A stretch of DNA of 64,000 nucleotides, from the NCBI RefSeq assembly GCF_038396675.1, contig NC_088931.1:21715001-21779000 (forward strand). The letters are read 5' to 3'. The notes below the pieces were generated by a model. The model did not search any database. It was not told where the DNA came from and worked only from the letters and a program-made list of their open reading frames with translations. The DNA is from Hydra vulgaris (Eukaryota; Cnidaria; Hydrozoa; Anthoathecata; Hydridae). Below, piece by piece: positions 47,936-60,059 of the stretch. A program made the translations under genes and the position numbers. Position 1 is the stretch's first letter; each line of letters starts with the position of its first letter.

Positions 47936-48733
47936 AGATATTGGCATTTACTAACTTAATTGACAAATGCGATCACCTAAAAAGGGCAGTTGTTAGTCTT
48001 AAACTATGCTTCATTCAGAGAAAAACTTATTTTAACAGAAATTTTTTTTTTTTTTAATTTTTGGTACCAATTAATGGGTGGGTAGAAGAAATAGTAGCCA
48101 GTAAATAAGGAAACAATATCTTTAAGAGTCACTTATATTACCTAAAATGGATACTAAATAGGTAATTCAAAAATAAAAATATTATTTAAGATATTTTTTT
48201 ATCACTTTAAGTCAAAAACAAGTTTTAACTTGTTAAAACTTGTAACTTGCAAATAATAATATATTTGTCAATATATGGGTAATAAAAACTGCTATATTAT
48301 AGCTGATTTTGTCAATGTATTGATAATAAATATTTATCTATAAAATTACTAGTAATATTATGAAATGAAAGAAAGATTTTCTGATACTATAATCCAGGTT
48401 CTTTGATTAATTGAGATTATAATTTTTAATAACTTTGAAATTGAATTGAACTAAATTTTTTAGTTAACTTGTGTATCTCTCAAAACTAAGTTTTGTTTCT
48501 CTATTTTTTTTAGATAAAATTTGTATCTTTTTTGCTTTTGTTAATGTGCTTTTTCTTCTTTAGCTTCTCTTTTTTTCTCTTCAGTTATTTTATCTTTTTT
48601 CCTTTTCCATTTAATTTAGATTGCATTACTTTTTTTGAAGTTAATAAAAAACAACATACCACTATCATACTACATATGACAATACCAATTGTGTGTATTA
48701 TGCATCATATGTATAATATCAACTTATATCATT

Positions 48734-48860
48734 AATAACATACCATTCCAAGAAACTATACGTACACACACACACACACACACACATATATTATCTTATA
48801 TCGTTAATAACATGCCATTCCAAGAAATTATACACATATACACACACACATATATATGAA
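48734..48860. repeat. Two-copy tandem repeat with (CA)n
   Basis: TTAATAACATACCATTCCAA followed by GAAACTATAC and a CA run (48734-48790) is repeated at about 48803-48860 with a few changes. The flanking stretches 47936-48733 and 48861-49817 show no gene. Confidence 0.8.
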
Positions 48861-49814
48861 CATTATACTAATATTATATATATATATTATATGTTACACA
48901 AACATTATACAAACATTGTTAAACACATATTTTCATATTATGCAATACACCTATTTTCTAAATAAATTATTATTTTATTAACATAATAGTTTAGCTAATA
49001 AATATTAAAATCGTTTAAATATTTACTAGCTATATACAAAATTAATGTTACATTAATATTATAAGTTATGTATATACAAATAGTTATGTATATAAATTTG
49101 AAATAAAACAGAAATCAATTATACAGTATAAAATACACTATTTTCTAATAACAGTCACATTGATGCCAAATAAAACCCACACCTCATTTGGTTAAATGTC
49201 TGGGTCTTGCAATGATTATTTGACTACATTAATGCCTCCATCTATCACTATTAATACCAGCAGTTTAAATAATCATATTATAGTCTTATACAGATCAAAA
49301 TATATCGCAAACCCATACCTGAAAGAATATTGCACTAAATGTATCTCAAAGTTGCTTGAAAGAAACATGACTACTTTCGGTATAAATATTTCCTTATACT
49401 AACCTTTAAAAAAATAAGATTTTAAAAAAATTAAGACTGTCAGAAACATTTATAAAAGATAAAATAAACTGTTGATATATTAAAAGAACATAAAAATAAA
49501 TAAATAATTAATTAGATGTCTCCCCAAATAGATAAATGCAACAAAAATGGACTTAAACTCGGATCTAATAAGACCTGGCTATTAGTAGAGCACTTTGCCC
49601 TAAAAATGATAATTTTTTTGCTGAATTATCACTCCTTCATATTTAGATACAACCTGCAACAACTTAAACTTACTCTAATGCCAAATGATTTTTACATTTT
49701 TTAAATTCAAGATAAAAAGAGAGATTTAAATGATTGTGAACATCAAAAATTACAATTTACAGAATTTATAGTTCTATATTGAGTTAAATACACAGGTATA
49801 TATCAAAAGTATAC

Positions 49815-49817
<3 letters not shown>

Positions 49818-49889
<72 letters not shown>
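49818..49889. repeat. (TA)n microsatellite
   Basis: About 70 bp of pure TA. The neighbouring 49890-50800 stretch is AT-rich without recognisable features. Confidence 0.95.
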
Positions 49890-49894
<5 letters not shown>

Positions 49895-50805
49895 AGAGAT
49901 GATTTCAAAAATCCCTTTTAAAATCTATTTTTAGTTGTAGCCTAATTTTCTTAAACAGGTCTGATTTTAAAAGACCGTTTAAAAAACAAATTAAAAAAAA
50001 AAACTGAAAAAAAAAACACAATTATTGCTTTGTTTCAAAATCATCAAAAGTTGAAGACATCGTGTTCAAAAATTTAATTATCACATTATCAATGTCTTAG
50101 TTACATTTTGTCAAGAATACATAGATCTCATGAAATTATAGATGAATTAGATGAATAAAATAGCTTGTGAATTTGCTCTGCTGGACTATAAAAAATTAAA
50201 AAAAAAACTGCTTCAAACACTAAAGAATAATGAACTTATATAGTGAACATTTATTTTGTAATAGCGAACATTTAATTTGTAAAAGTTACTTAACTAGCAT
50301 TAAGTTGCTAAATAAATAAATAAAAAATTGATTGTTATATAAAAGAAAGTTAAAAATAAACCAAAAATTTAAAAAACAAATTAAATTTTATGAAAAAATG
50401 AAAAATTAATAAAAATAAATTTTAAATACTTTGAGCGATTCAGGAAATGTACTCTCGCTTAGTTTAGAGGTGAATTATGGCGAAATACTGGTAACAACAA
50501 GGCCTTACTTAAATTATAAAATAGTTTTCACTTAATAGCAATTTATGATAACATTATAAAAGTTTTAGAATTTTAGTTCAAATAAAATATTGATTCTTTA
50601 ATTCAATTAATAGGGTATGAGGTAGATTCCAACATTTAAAATTTCTTTATCTACTGTTAATTTATTAAGACCAATTTAATCGCTGAAATACGTACATTGT
50701 TTAATAATAGATAACTTTTTGAAATTTCCAGAATTATTTATCTCCAGGGAAAACCTGTTTTAAACTAGTTTTTATTCGGACTGTGGTGTGACTATATTTG
50801 AATGC

Positions 50806-50811
50806 TATAAA
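50806..50811 (+). promoter_or_regulatory. Candidate TATA box of the lysine-rich gene
   Basis: TATAAA lies about 95 bp before the start codon. A start site about 30 bp downstream would leave a 5' UTR near 70 bp that includes the pyrimidine-rich TCTTCTTCTTCGACGC. This is inference from spacing only, and in such AT-rich DNA the motif is weak evidence. Confidence 0.35.
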
Positions 50812-50906
50812 CTTTGAATTTTTATCCGTTAACGCACAATAATCAAGTCTTCTTCTTCGACGCTTGCAATTCTTATATTCTATCTAGTTTTCACAAATAA
50901 TACAAA

Positions 50907-51311
50907 ATGAGTGGCAAAGGTAATATTTGATAGTTTTTATTACTTACATTACTATTCTTAGTGCTTTTTGTTTTAAATTAAGTGCAACTTTATATTGTTC
51001 AACTTAGCTATATATCGCTCTATAAATTTCTTTGTTGCGACGTTTTAATTTTTTGTTAACGACGCTTTAATTTTTTTTTTTATCTTAGGTAAAGGTGACG
51101 CCAAAAAAGGTGATGCCAAAAAACCTGAAGCAAAAGGTGATGCTAAAAAAACGGAAGAACCTAAAAAAGGTAAATCACTCTTTGTTTGGTTTTGTTTTTG
51201 AAGCTAGGCATTGTAGTTTTTAACCTCTCAAGTTATATTTAAGTAAATGATCATAAGTTATAACGGCTTTATTTTTCTCTTTTAGATGCTAAAAAAGGTG
51301 GAAAAAAATAG
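50907..51311 (+). CDS. Small lysine-rich protein, three exons
   Basis: Exon 1 is 50907-50919 (MSGK plus one base). Exon 2 is 51089-51169 and exon 3 is 51286-51311, ending in TAG. The introns start with GTAATA and GTAAAT and end with TATCTTAG and TCTTTTAG. Both are phase 1 and each acceptor has a T-rich tract. The joined 120-nt frame encodes 39 residues that start MSGKGKGDAKKGDAKK, have repeated GDAKK-type units and end KKDAKKGGKK. There is no signal peptide or membrane segment. The composition (Lys, Gly, Ala, Asp, Glu, Pro) recalls histone tails or HMGN-like chromatin proteins. That is composition only and no family is claimed. Two consensus introns that keep frame make chance unlikely. Confidence 0.65.
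50920..51088 (+). other. Intron 1 of the lysine-rich gene
   Basis: 169 bp, GT...AG, donor AAAG|GTAATA and acceptor TTTATCTTAG|GT. T-rich near the acceptor. Confidence 0.6.
51170..51285 (+). other. Intron 2 of the lysine-rich gene
   Basis: 116 bp, GT...AG, donor AAAG|GTAAAT and acceptor CTCTTTTAG|AT. Same phase as intron 1, so exon 2 (81 bp) can be skipped without a frameshift. Confidence 0.6.
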
Positions 51312-52255
51312 AATGTACATCTCTCCAATATTAGTCTTTAGGGACGTTTCTACTACGATATTTTATGAAAAATCTATGTAAATTAGTCTGCTTTGTAATA
51401 ATTTTATTTGACAATACACTATTGGAAATATGATTGTTATTAATTGTTTTTGCCCTTTTTTATTTCTGAAAGCTTTAATTTAGCTTCATTTTTCTTATCT
51501 TGCAACAGCGCTTAGGCTCTAAAAGTATCATTTTTCGTTTAAGTTCGTAATATAATGCTAATTCATAAAGTGTAAATTCATAGGGCTAAAACAACCACAT
51601 CTTATATCTGACATTGTTAGGTATTTAATAACTGCACCAATGTTTACGCGAAACAAAAAATATTTAGTAATTTTGTGTGTAAAGTAAGCATAAGTAACTA
51701 GCAAAAAGCGATTCGAAATAAAACTCGTTAAACTTTTAGTCGGTTTTTCAGCAAAAAAAATTGCAACAACTTTTGCCAGACGACTCAGCAATGTATTGCG
51801 ATTTAAAAAATGCATGCACGAACTTTGAAAAAAAATTTAAATCAATATATATAAAATTATATGAATGCAATCGTAAAATACCGCTCATGTACAGTTTGTA
51901 GCATTTAGCATCATAGTGACGTAATATATCGTACAAACGCGTAACTATCAACAATAATAAAAAATTTAATTAAAAATAAAAACATTAAATAATTTTAAAC
52001 AAAAAATACGAAGATAATAAAATGAAGTATGTTAAGTTGGAAGTTTTAAAATGGCGCATTTGTTCACATCTAACCTTTTCCATTCAATTAAACATTTTTT
52101 CTTATTTTAAGACTCAAATTTAGATTAAAAAAACCGATATAAAATTATCGATGGCACATAAATGTTTAAGACGTAACAGTTAACTATATTTTTTATAACT
52201 TAACAAAAATCAACAGGAAGCATTTAATTAAAGATTATGAAATGAAAAATGTATT
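51312..52255. other. 3' flank of the lysine-rich gene, non-coding
   Basis: No gene. No perfect AATAAA is close to the stop. The run TGTAATAATTTTATTTG (about 51393-51410) is a possible weak polyadenylation region. Confidence 0.3.
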
Positions 52256-52950
52256 ATGGCTACCAAAGCCTGATTTTCCATAAGGCCCGGGCCTAGGGCC
52301 CCCTAAATTTTGGGGGCCCCCTAAATTTCAGCTTTTATTATTATTTTAACCCATCAGAACTATTCTGAGGTAACAGTAGAATTTAAAAATGCTTATTTTA
52401 TTTAAAAAATTTTTAGGTAAAAAAGAACTAAAATGTTTTTAAATGTAACCTCTATGTTTTACTCAAAATCTCAATAACCTTACGTTCTGTCGCATTTCGG
52501 AATTAAAATTATGAACATATAGTCCACAACAGTCCGAAAAAACATTAAAGTTATTTTATCAAGAGCTTTTGGCCTAATGTTTACTTAAAAAAGTATAACA
52601 GTTATGACTTATAAAGGTCGCCATTTAGCTGAATCAGAAATTCAGAACTTCATAGATGAGCTAGAAAACAGTAAAAATGAAGATTATGAAGATGATTTGT
52701 AGATTTACACTGATGGTATATGCATTTCGTTTATTTTTCTTGCCATAGGATATTTAAAATATGAATTTTTATGATATTTTAAGTTTAAGATTTAAATTTT
52801 AAGTTGTGATTTAATTTTTTTCTTTAACCTTTTTCTAAAAATAATTTTTTATGTGTAAAAAAGAACTGAAACGATTTCAAGATGATTTTTTTTTCGATAT
52901 AAACGGTAAAATCTGTACATTCAGTAAACATATCATAATTTCTCTTCCGA

Positions 52951-52997
52951 CGCTTATTGGCTTTTAGGATTACGGTTATCCTAAAAGCCAATAGGCG
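52951..52997. repeat. Hairpin within the hAT 5' region
   Basis: TATTGGCTTTTAGGAT (52955-52970), a 7-base loop, then its exact inverse (52978-52993). One mismatch further out lets the pairing reach 20 bp (52951-52997). It lies upstream of the transposase start. Confidence 0.9.
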
Positions 52998-53129
52998 TAA
53001 GCTGTATTTCCGGCAACCCGATAACTTCTCTAGCCTTATGCTTTTTTCGTTCAACCAGAGAGCGAATATAAATTTTACTATTTTAATCCCTATTTTAATC
53101 CCTATAGATTCTATATTGAGCTATTGGAA

Positions 53130-55381
53130 ATGTTTCCGAGAAAATATCCGTCTGGACCTTCTAAACGTAAAAGAAAAGAAGAAAAACTTGTCCAAGAAAA
53201 ACCAAAATGCATGTCATTGGATAAATTTGTTGTTCGTAGTGCTCCTGATGAAGAAATTGCTCCTCATGAAGAAATTGCTTTTCATGAAGAAATTGCTCTT
53301 CATGAAGAAAATGCTCATCATGAAGAAAATCCTTCGGTTGAAAAAATTACAGATGAAAAAGATATTGCTTTAGAAGAAGTAATTGCGTTTGGAGATCCCT
53401 GTTCAATGAAAATTGAATATTCACCTGTAGCATTGCAAGATAAGCCTGATAACCTGGATGATCCTGCTCTCTGGCCTCCTATAAATTCAACAATTCGAAA
53501 ATATTTTGGTCTTTATCCACCAAAGCAAAATGTAGAATTTATATCTGATTCGGGACGAAAAATCGGAGAAAAAGTTAGAATGTGTTCAAAGAACAATTTT
53601 TCCGCCTAAAAAAAAATGGTGAAAAGATTCAACGGAAATAGCTCATATATTCTCCAAGTTTAAAATCAGTATTTTGCTATGTCTGCAAGCTTTTTGTAAA
53701 CAGCGATCAAGGTCTTTGTACCACTGGATTCAGGGACTGGAAGAATGTCACATCAAAACTAGTAAGTCATGAAACGTCACTTTTGCATCGTACTAGTGAG
53801 TGCCAACTGTCTCAACTTTCCTAAACCGCTGGGCGTATTGACACCCAAATGGCACAACAAAATCAAAATGAGCGTGCATACTTAATAGATGTTATAGTGC
53901 GTGTTGTTGAAGTATTAAAGTTTATTGCACAGCGAGGTTCGGGTATTTTTGGCGATAATGAAACCTTTGTTTGGGTATTTTTGGCAATAATGAAACGTTT
54001 GAACAAAATGGAAATTTTTTAGGTTTATTAGAGTTAATCAGCAATTTTGATCTTTTTTAAGAAGGCTTCATCGGTGAACACGGTAATAAGGGAAAAGGCC
54101 ATGTCAACTATCTGTCCTCTCAGACTGCGCAAGGAATTTTAAAAGTAATGTCTTCTAAAGTCCAACAACATACTGTTAAATAAATTCAGGAGGCAAAGTA
54201 CTTCGGAATCACCATAGATTCTACATCAGACATAACACACATTGACCAGCTGTGTTTGGTGGTGAGATATGTGAATTTGCAGACTGTTCCAGTAGAACAA
54301 TTTCTGACTTTTGTTCCTATCCACAATCACGGTGCAGAACGTTTATATGAAGTAGTAATCAAAATATTTCAAGATTTTGGAATAGATCTCCAATATTGTC
54401 GTGGACAGTCCTATGACAATGCAAGTGGCATGACTGGAAGATACTCTGGATTGCAAGCAAGATTAAAAGCTGCATATCCTCTAGCAGGATTTGTTCCCTG
54501 CTCTGCTCACTCTCTTATTTTGGTGGGAGTGAATGCAGAGGAGCCGTGTAGAGCTGCAACTGCTTATTTTGGATTTGTGCAAGCATTGTACACATTCTTT
54601 TCAGTTTCTCCACGTACGTGGGAATTATTCACTTCCAACATAAAAAATGTAAACGGAGGACTATCTTTAAAATCGCAAACGGAAAAAGACAATACAAAAT
54701 TTGAAGCAAATTGAGAAGTTTGAAATAGAGCCGTAATAAGTGTATAAAGTAGAAATATCATACACTGCATCTCGCACGAGGCGGATGCCTAAGTACAAAA
54801 CTTTAGATGAAAGTCAATCTGAAGATGCTGCTGTGGCAAGAAATGGGAGGCAATCATTTGTATGTGACACTTTTAATGTTATATGTGATTTAAAAAGTCA
54901 TTTGTGTAGAAGGAAAGAAGCCTATTCTGGTTTGGAGACAAGGTTTGGATTTTTGTCTGGCGCAAAAGCTTAACTTCAAACACCAGTGGTTGAAGCTTCA
55001 TAAAAGTTTCGGAAGTTGTATGAAAAAGATGTAGATTACGACTTCAATGACGAGTTCTTGCACTTTACAAATTGTGTACCCAACATCAAAAACCCTAATG
55101 AAGTGCTGCAATTAATGAAAGAACAGTGGCATTTCGCATACACTTTCAAACGTGGAAATTGCTCTAAGGATTTTTTATCCATTCCCATGTCAAATTGTTC
55201 TGGCGAAAGATCATTTTCAACTCTAAAAAGGATTAAGAATAGGTTACGATCTTCAATGTCTAGTGAAAGACTATCTGGATTAGCATTAATGTCTATCGAA
55301 AGCGAAGTGACAAAAAGTCTAGATTTTGAAGAGATTTTGAATAAATTTATGTATGAAAAATCAAGGAAAAAGATATACTAA
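53130..55381 (+). pseudogene. hAT transposase, ZMYM1/DUF4371-type, frameshifted
   Basis: The ATG at 53130 is preferred over the upstream in-frame TTG. Order: a basic N-terminus (MFPRKYPSGPSKRKRK), a run of HEEIA-type repeats (about 53245-53335, 18-bp units), DPALWPPINSTIRKYF, a frameshift near 53605, a TTF-type zinc-finger region (VFCYVCKLF, GFRDWKNV, LLHRTSECQL), a DUF4371-like core (AKYFGITIDSTSDITHIDQL, GQSYDNASGMTGRYSGLQ, FVPCSAHSLILVGV), and a C-terminal dimerisation domain (FLSIPMSNCSGERSFSTLKR, IKNRLRSSMSSERLSGLALM) ending at 55381. It would catalyse cut-and-paste of the flanking ends. At least five frame breaks. Confidence 0.85.
53245..53336 (+). repeat. Coding 18-bp repeat (HEEIA units)
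   Basis: Five imperfect 18-bp units encode DEEIAP, HEEIAF, HEEIAL, HEENAH and HEENPS. The stretch is acidic and probably disordered, lying between the basic N-terminus and the zinc-finger region. Confidence 0.85.
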
Positions 55382-55540
55382 TTTAGATACATGTAAGTTT
55401 TAACTGTCTAAATTCTAAATCCCTCAGGGTTCAATAAATGAGGTCACATTTATTCGTTCACACAATTTTTCGACACGGAGGCCCTCAAATTTTGTTGTGC
55501 CTATAGTCCGTGTTGTTCTAGATCGGGCCCTGATGGCTAC

Positions 55541-56049
55541 ATTTAATTTATCTAATAAAAAAACACTTAAAATCTGATGTTAAAATAAGCATAAAAAATC
55601 ATTAGGCTGCTCAAACGTTTTTTGTTTTTTTTATAAACGCAATAAGGAATTTTTTTTAACGCGATAATCGAACGTAATTTTAAATTATCTGGCGGACAAA
55701 AATATTATTATCTGAAAATCAATTAATAACTATGTATGTTAATAATGCACTAAAAAAAAAACCAAAATACTTTTGGCTGCATAGCAAAGTACTTTCGGCA
55801 GCATTTGATTTAAAAACCTTTTTTTCAAATTTTAAAGAATAATACAAAAAAATGTTTTAAAAACGTAAGTTGATAAACATTTAAAAAATCGTGAATTTAG
55901 TCAACTTACGTTTTTAAAACAATTTTTTGTTTGTATTGTTTTTTAAAGTTTGTAACAATATTTGTGTACAAAATCAAACTACTTCAGAAAAGTTAAAAAT
56001 GTTCCATAAGAAATTTAACAAAAATTCGGTCTATTTGTCAATAGATCCT
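55541..56049. repeat. Non-coding stretch with a long hairpin
   Basis: Left arm about 55831-55873 (ending TTTTAAAAACGTAAGTTGA) and right arm about 55900-55946 (TCAACTTACGTTTTTAAAAC and on) pair over about 42 bp, the inner 26 nearly perfectly, around a 26-base loop. No gene. Confidence 0.75.
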
Positions 56050-57180
56050 AATTTTTTTTATTCTGATTAACTCCTAACAAGGCTGCAAACAACCACTTTT
56101 AAGTTGGGAGTTACTAGAAAGAAAAAAAAGATTTATAGAGCAAGGATACGGTTGACAGGAGACTTGAAAAGTTTTAGGCTGTATGAGAGGCTTAAAGAGT
56201 TGAAGTGCGGGGGAAAAAACGAGACGAATAACTGTTTTTAGAGCAAGCAGGGACAGATACAGTAAACGAATGAAACTTTGCTTAATGAGGAGTCAAGCAA
56301 GAATGAGTTTTAGTTGATGGAACTATAGATGATAGCTTTGAGCAGTGATTATGATGTATATGTAGAAAAGAGAAAGAGATACAACTTTACGACGATGGGA
56401 AAGAGGCTCAAGCTTAGCAGATAGAGTTGGTCCAACTACATTTAAAATGCGTTTTTGGACCTTGTCTAGAAGAGAAAAATCATCATTAGAAGAAACAGTT
56501 CAAACATTACAACAGTATTCCATTCAGAGACGAATAAGAGATTTGAGAATGGAATCAGAAGTAAAAAATGACGAGATAAGAAGTAATATAATGACGAGAA
56601 CGATAATCCAAGAAGAGGTAAAGAAGAGGACTCAGTTAGAGGGTTGCTATTTATTAGTATAGGAATGTCGACAGTATTGCCATAGTTGTTTGCAGTAAAT
56701 AACTAAGTTCTGTTTGAGTTAAAACTTATAAGCCACTGCAAGCACCAATCTGTTACAGAAGTGAAATCAGATTTAAGATCGGCTGCGTATACAGTTAAGT
56801 CATCAGCAAAAAGAGCTACTTTAGATGTAAGATTGTCAGGAAGATTATAATTTAGATGTCAGTAATGTAAATAACATAATGTAGATCACTTATGAAGATA
56901 ACAAAACAGGAATAAAGATAGAACCTTGAGATACCCTAGAAGTTATTTGAAATAAAAAAGGTGTTGGCCTTTGAGGATAACTTTTATAAAGCGGTTAGAA
57001 AGAAACGGTTCGATAATTTTAAAAACTTTCCCAAATACACTATACTATATGAAGCAAGCTTATGGAGAAGACCAGCATGCCAAATCTTCTCGAAAGCTTT
57101 AGATATGCCAAGAGCAATAACCCTAGCCTCTCCGCCTCCATCTAACGCGCAATAAAGTTTTTCAATCACAAGACACATAA
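56050..57180 (-). pseudogene. LINE family B fragment, minus strand
   Basis: The minus strand shows a remnant of the RT region (ALGISKAFEKIWHAGLLHKL, the counterpart of the DLSKAFD block with D replaced; 57178-56984). It then degrades, with a recognisable end near 56100-56160 that matches the family 3' UTR (inverse of AACTCCCAACTTAAAAGTGG). The middle (56340-56660) corresponds to the LLDKVQ region of the other two copies. Confidence 0.7.
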
Positions 57181-57240
57181 ATCATGTAGTAAACCACACT
57201 AATTTACGAACTGGACCTGTATGTTTTTCTTTATAAGTAT

Positions 57241-57259
57241 GTATATATATGTATGCATG

Positions 57260-57293
<34 letters not shown>

Positions 57294-57443
57294 TGTATGT
57301 ATGTATGTATGTATGTATGTATGTATGTATGTATGTATGTATGTATGTATGTATGTATGTATGTATGTATGTATGTATGTATGTATGTATGTATGTATGT
57401 ATGTATGTATGTATGTATGTATGTATGTATGTATGTATGTACC
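57241..57443. repeat. (ATGT)n microsatellite
   Basis: About 200 bp of ATGT units, nearly perfect. Open frames over it in both strands (MYVC- or YIHT-type repeats) are artefacts. Confidence 0.97.
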
Positions 57444-57539
57444 TTGAAAAGATGATTGACAACTCCTATAAAAAGATATAATTCCATCGGCGGGATTATT
57501 TTCAAAATCAGAACATTGTCAGGCCCACTGATGATTGGG

Positions 57540-58825
57540 TTTCAATGATTTATTCAATTTGTTTCTTAACTTTAGTGTCTTGCCAGTTCATTGAGTGAGA
57601 GGTTACTTTTGAGGCGGTGAGTTGGTATAATCCCTTAACGGAGTATCAACAATCCTAAGAAAAAAATTGAAAAAATCTTTACCATCATCATTTCTGAGCT
57701 TAACATAATATCTGCCAGAAATTTTGCGAGATTAAATAACATGATTCACAAGACTTGATAAATCATTACAGTGAGCAACAACCCGAACTGTACCAGAATC
57801 TCAGGTAATTTTTAAGTCTCTGCAGGTGAAGAAACTACTTAAATGTTGACCTGCCCTTAAGAAATTCTTTTGAAAATTTGGCTCTTCCATCTTGTTGCTT
57901 GATGTTTGATTAACAGTTCTAACCAGTTTCTTTAATCCGTTGCTTGATAGTCCCGTGTTTAGTTGTACATTAAAAGCTAGAGTGGTTAATTTTGAAGCGC
58001 TTGATAGTGACTGGGCACTACTTTAACCTGAATCTAAAACATACATGTTTTATCTTATATATTAAACTTTATTCAGAAAATTATTAAAAATATATTATTG
58101 TTTAAAACTTTCAAATTATTCTTTTTTAAAGTGATTAGAAACTTGTTAAAAAGATACTTCTCGAAAAGTGTCTTGTCTCTTTTTTTAAAGATTTTCTTTT
58201 AATATGTGTAAAAATTATTTGAGCATAAATATTTACTTGGGGTAATATCAAGTGGAGGCCGGTCAGATGCTTCTCAAGCCGAATAGTTCCATTAAGGGAT
58301 AATTCTTTATTTGAATAACTCAAGATGCAATTTGTTTAGCTGCTCTAGCATCTTTTGCTACTAAAGATTGAAGGTTTTCACTAAAATTTATTTGAGAGAA
58401 TTGGTGGGGCAAACCTTATCCTTAAGGGCAGAGGCATGTGCTGCAACGTACACTTGGTTTTTTCTCAATGGTGGTTCTTCAAGAGGATGTTTTTCTTGCA
58501 GCTTTGAACGACCAATTCGGCGGATTAGGTAATAACACATCGTGCCTGTTGTTTTAGATCTCACTTGTATTGAATTGAAGTTAAACAAAGAAGGGAGTAC
58601 AGCTTCTTTACCCTCTTGTTTCATGCGCAAAATTATTCTACACGATTTGCAGAGTTCTTGTAGTATCCGAGAATCTTTGTCTTGTACAGTTGGCATATTA
58701 GAGCTGCTAGAAAAGGCACAAGCTGCCTTAAACATTTTTTTAGACAGAGCAAGCACACTAACTTTTGACTTTTGACTCATTGTGATCTTGCTTGATTTGG
58801 CATTGTGACAATTTATTAAATCCAA
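57540..58825 (-). pseudogene. Unidentified degraded protein gene
   Basis: The minus strand holds a 145-codon open part (58825-58388) with a Cys-containing segment (LQELCKSCRIILRMKQ) and PPLRKNQVYVAAHASALKDK. Separate frames at about 57990-57560 read QKNFLRAGQHLSSFFTCRDL and SGRYYVKLRNDDGKDFFNFF. These look like pieces of one gene with stops between. I do not recognise a named family. The setting suggests a transposon-encoded protein. Confidence 0.35.
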
Positions 58826-59190
58826 CTTTACTAAATTAAATGATTCTTTTTACAAAATTTAACCTGAATTTATATTGGATAACAATCAACATACCTACAA
58901 ATATTAATTATTACAAACGAGTCAAGTCAAGAAAATAATTACTTAAATTACAGGGAAATAATTCTTTGCTTTAAAGGAAATAATTATTTAAATTAATGAC
59001 ATTTGTCATACTTATTGACAATTTAGATTAAATTTTGATGACACATTTCTTCAAAAGATTTTTACTGCTCCTCAAAAGGATATTCTCTCTTTCTTAAGAT
59101 TTTTCTCTGGCTGGCCCTTGGACAGCAATTCAGATGAAGACGCCATAATCAGTTTTGGAATTTTTGTTGTGATTTACATTTTTTTATTCA
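58826..59190. other. Non-coding stretch
   Basis: AT-rich, no gene. A few near-repeats of AGGAAATAATTATTTAAATT (58955-58995). Confidence 0.3.
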
Positions 59191-59360
59191 GGTGCCTCAA
59201 GAAGTCCTTACGGTCTTATCACAGAGCACCGAGGAAGAGCATTTAATAGGAAGCTCACGCCTTCTTCCTAACCGATGTCGTAAAACTTACCTTGAGATGG
59301 GGTTTGAACCACGGATACTTTATTTCTGAGGCAAGTACATCGTCTAAAAGAGAATGAACG
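59191..59360 (-). mobile_element. tRNA-derived SINE, copy 3
   Basis: On the minus strand the B box is GTGGTTCAAACCCCA (a good consensus). The A-box side is degraded. The tail reads GGTGCTCTGTGATAAGACC, then GTAAGGACTTCTTGAGGCAC. The tail is the best preserved part, as in the other copies. Confidence 0.8.
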
Positions 59361-60059
59361 TCATTAAGGGAGATCACCACCCAAATTTAAATATAGACAA
59401 TAGAAGAAAACTTTTAAAGTAATCTAACACACAATATAATGAAAATAAAAAATTTAAATTTTTTTTTTGGTCAACGATTGTTGCATTTACCCCAAAAAAC
59501 CCCCAAAATAAGCAGAAAATATGATTTGCGCCGGCCAAAATTCAGCAAAAACTATTAAAAAAGGCAAAGTGAAACTTTGGTATTACATTTAGAATAGGTG
59601 CTTGAGTGTTTTAAATGGAACAGGTTTGGAAAAAAAAATTTCCGATAAAAATGGTATTATAAAAAAGGTCAATTTTTGAAAAGGTAAAACAGCCATTCTA
59701 GTTTTTTTCTAGGAATATCAAAATTCTGTTCCATTTAAAACACATTTCTTATTAAAAGGAAGATATGCTGAAAATTTGAGACAAAAAGCTTAAGCTTTAC
59801 TCTAGCAACATTAGCCGGCTTATTGAAAAACCTTAAACTAAGAAAACGCTAAAAACGTAAAATTATTCAATAAAAAAATCTCCAAACATACTAAATATCA
59901 CATATAAGACTCTAATTTAAATTAAAACCCTCCTTTTTCATATAATTTGCTTTCATTTTCTTAGCTTTTGTCACTTTTCTTCAATTTTTTAGCCCATTAA
60001 TTTTTGACGACGCAATTTATTATTTGGCTTTCCTCGATAGATTAACCGTTTAGGGTGGA
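59361..60059. other. Non-coding stretch with an inverted pair
   Basis: TGTTTTAAATGGAACAG (about 59608-59624) recurs inverted as CTGTTCCATTTAAAACA (about 59726-59742). No recognisable coding sequence, though it may be the decayed flank of the Mutator-like fragment that follows. Confidence 0.4.

Larger units (their letters stand above)
52264..55532 (+). mobile_element. Complete-length hAT element with exact 8-bp TSD
   Basis: ATGGCTAC occurs at 52256-52263 and again at 55533-55540, the 8-bp target-site duplication of hAT. The ends are CAAAGCCTGATTTTCCATAA on the left and CAGGGCCCGATCTAGAACAA on the inverted right. They are imperfect but alignable, and the left end also contains GGGCCTAGGGCCCCC. 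Size is 3,269 bp. Inside is one plus-strand transposase gene (53130-55381), now broken by several frameshifts. Confidence 0.9.

Noticed and set aside
47715-48057. Open frames with VCVCVC runs
   Set aside because: Translation of the (GT)n microsatellite.
53124-53129. TTG start for the hAT transposase
   Set aside because: The ATG two codons later is the normal eukaryotic choice.
57182-57505. Long open frames of YIHT or MYVC repeats
   Set aside because: They are translations of the (ATGT)n microsatellite in all frames and have no other support.
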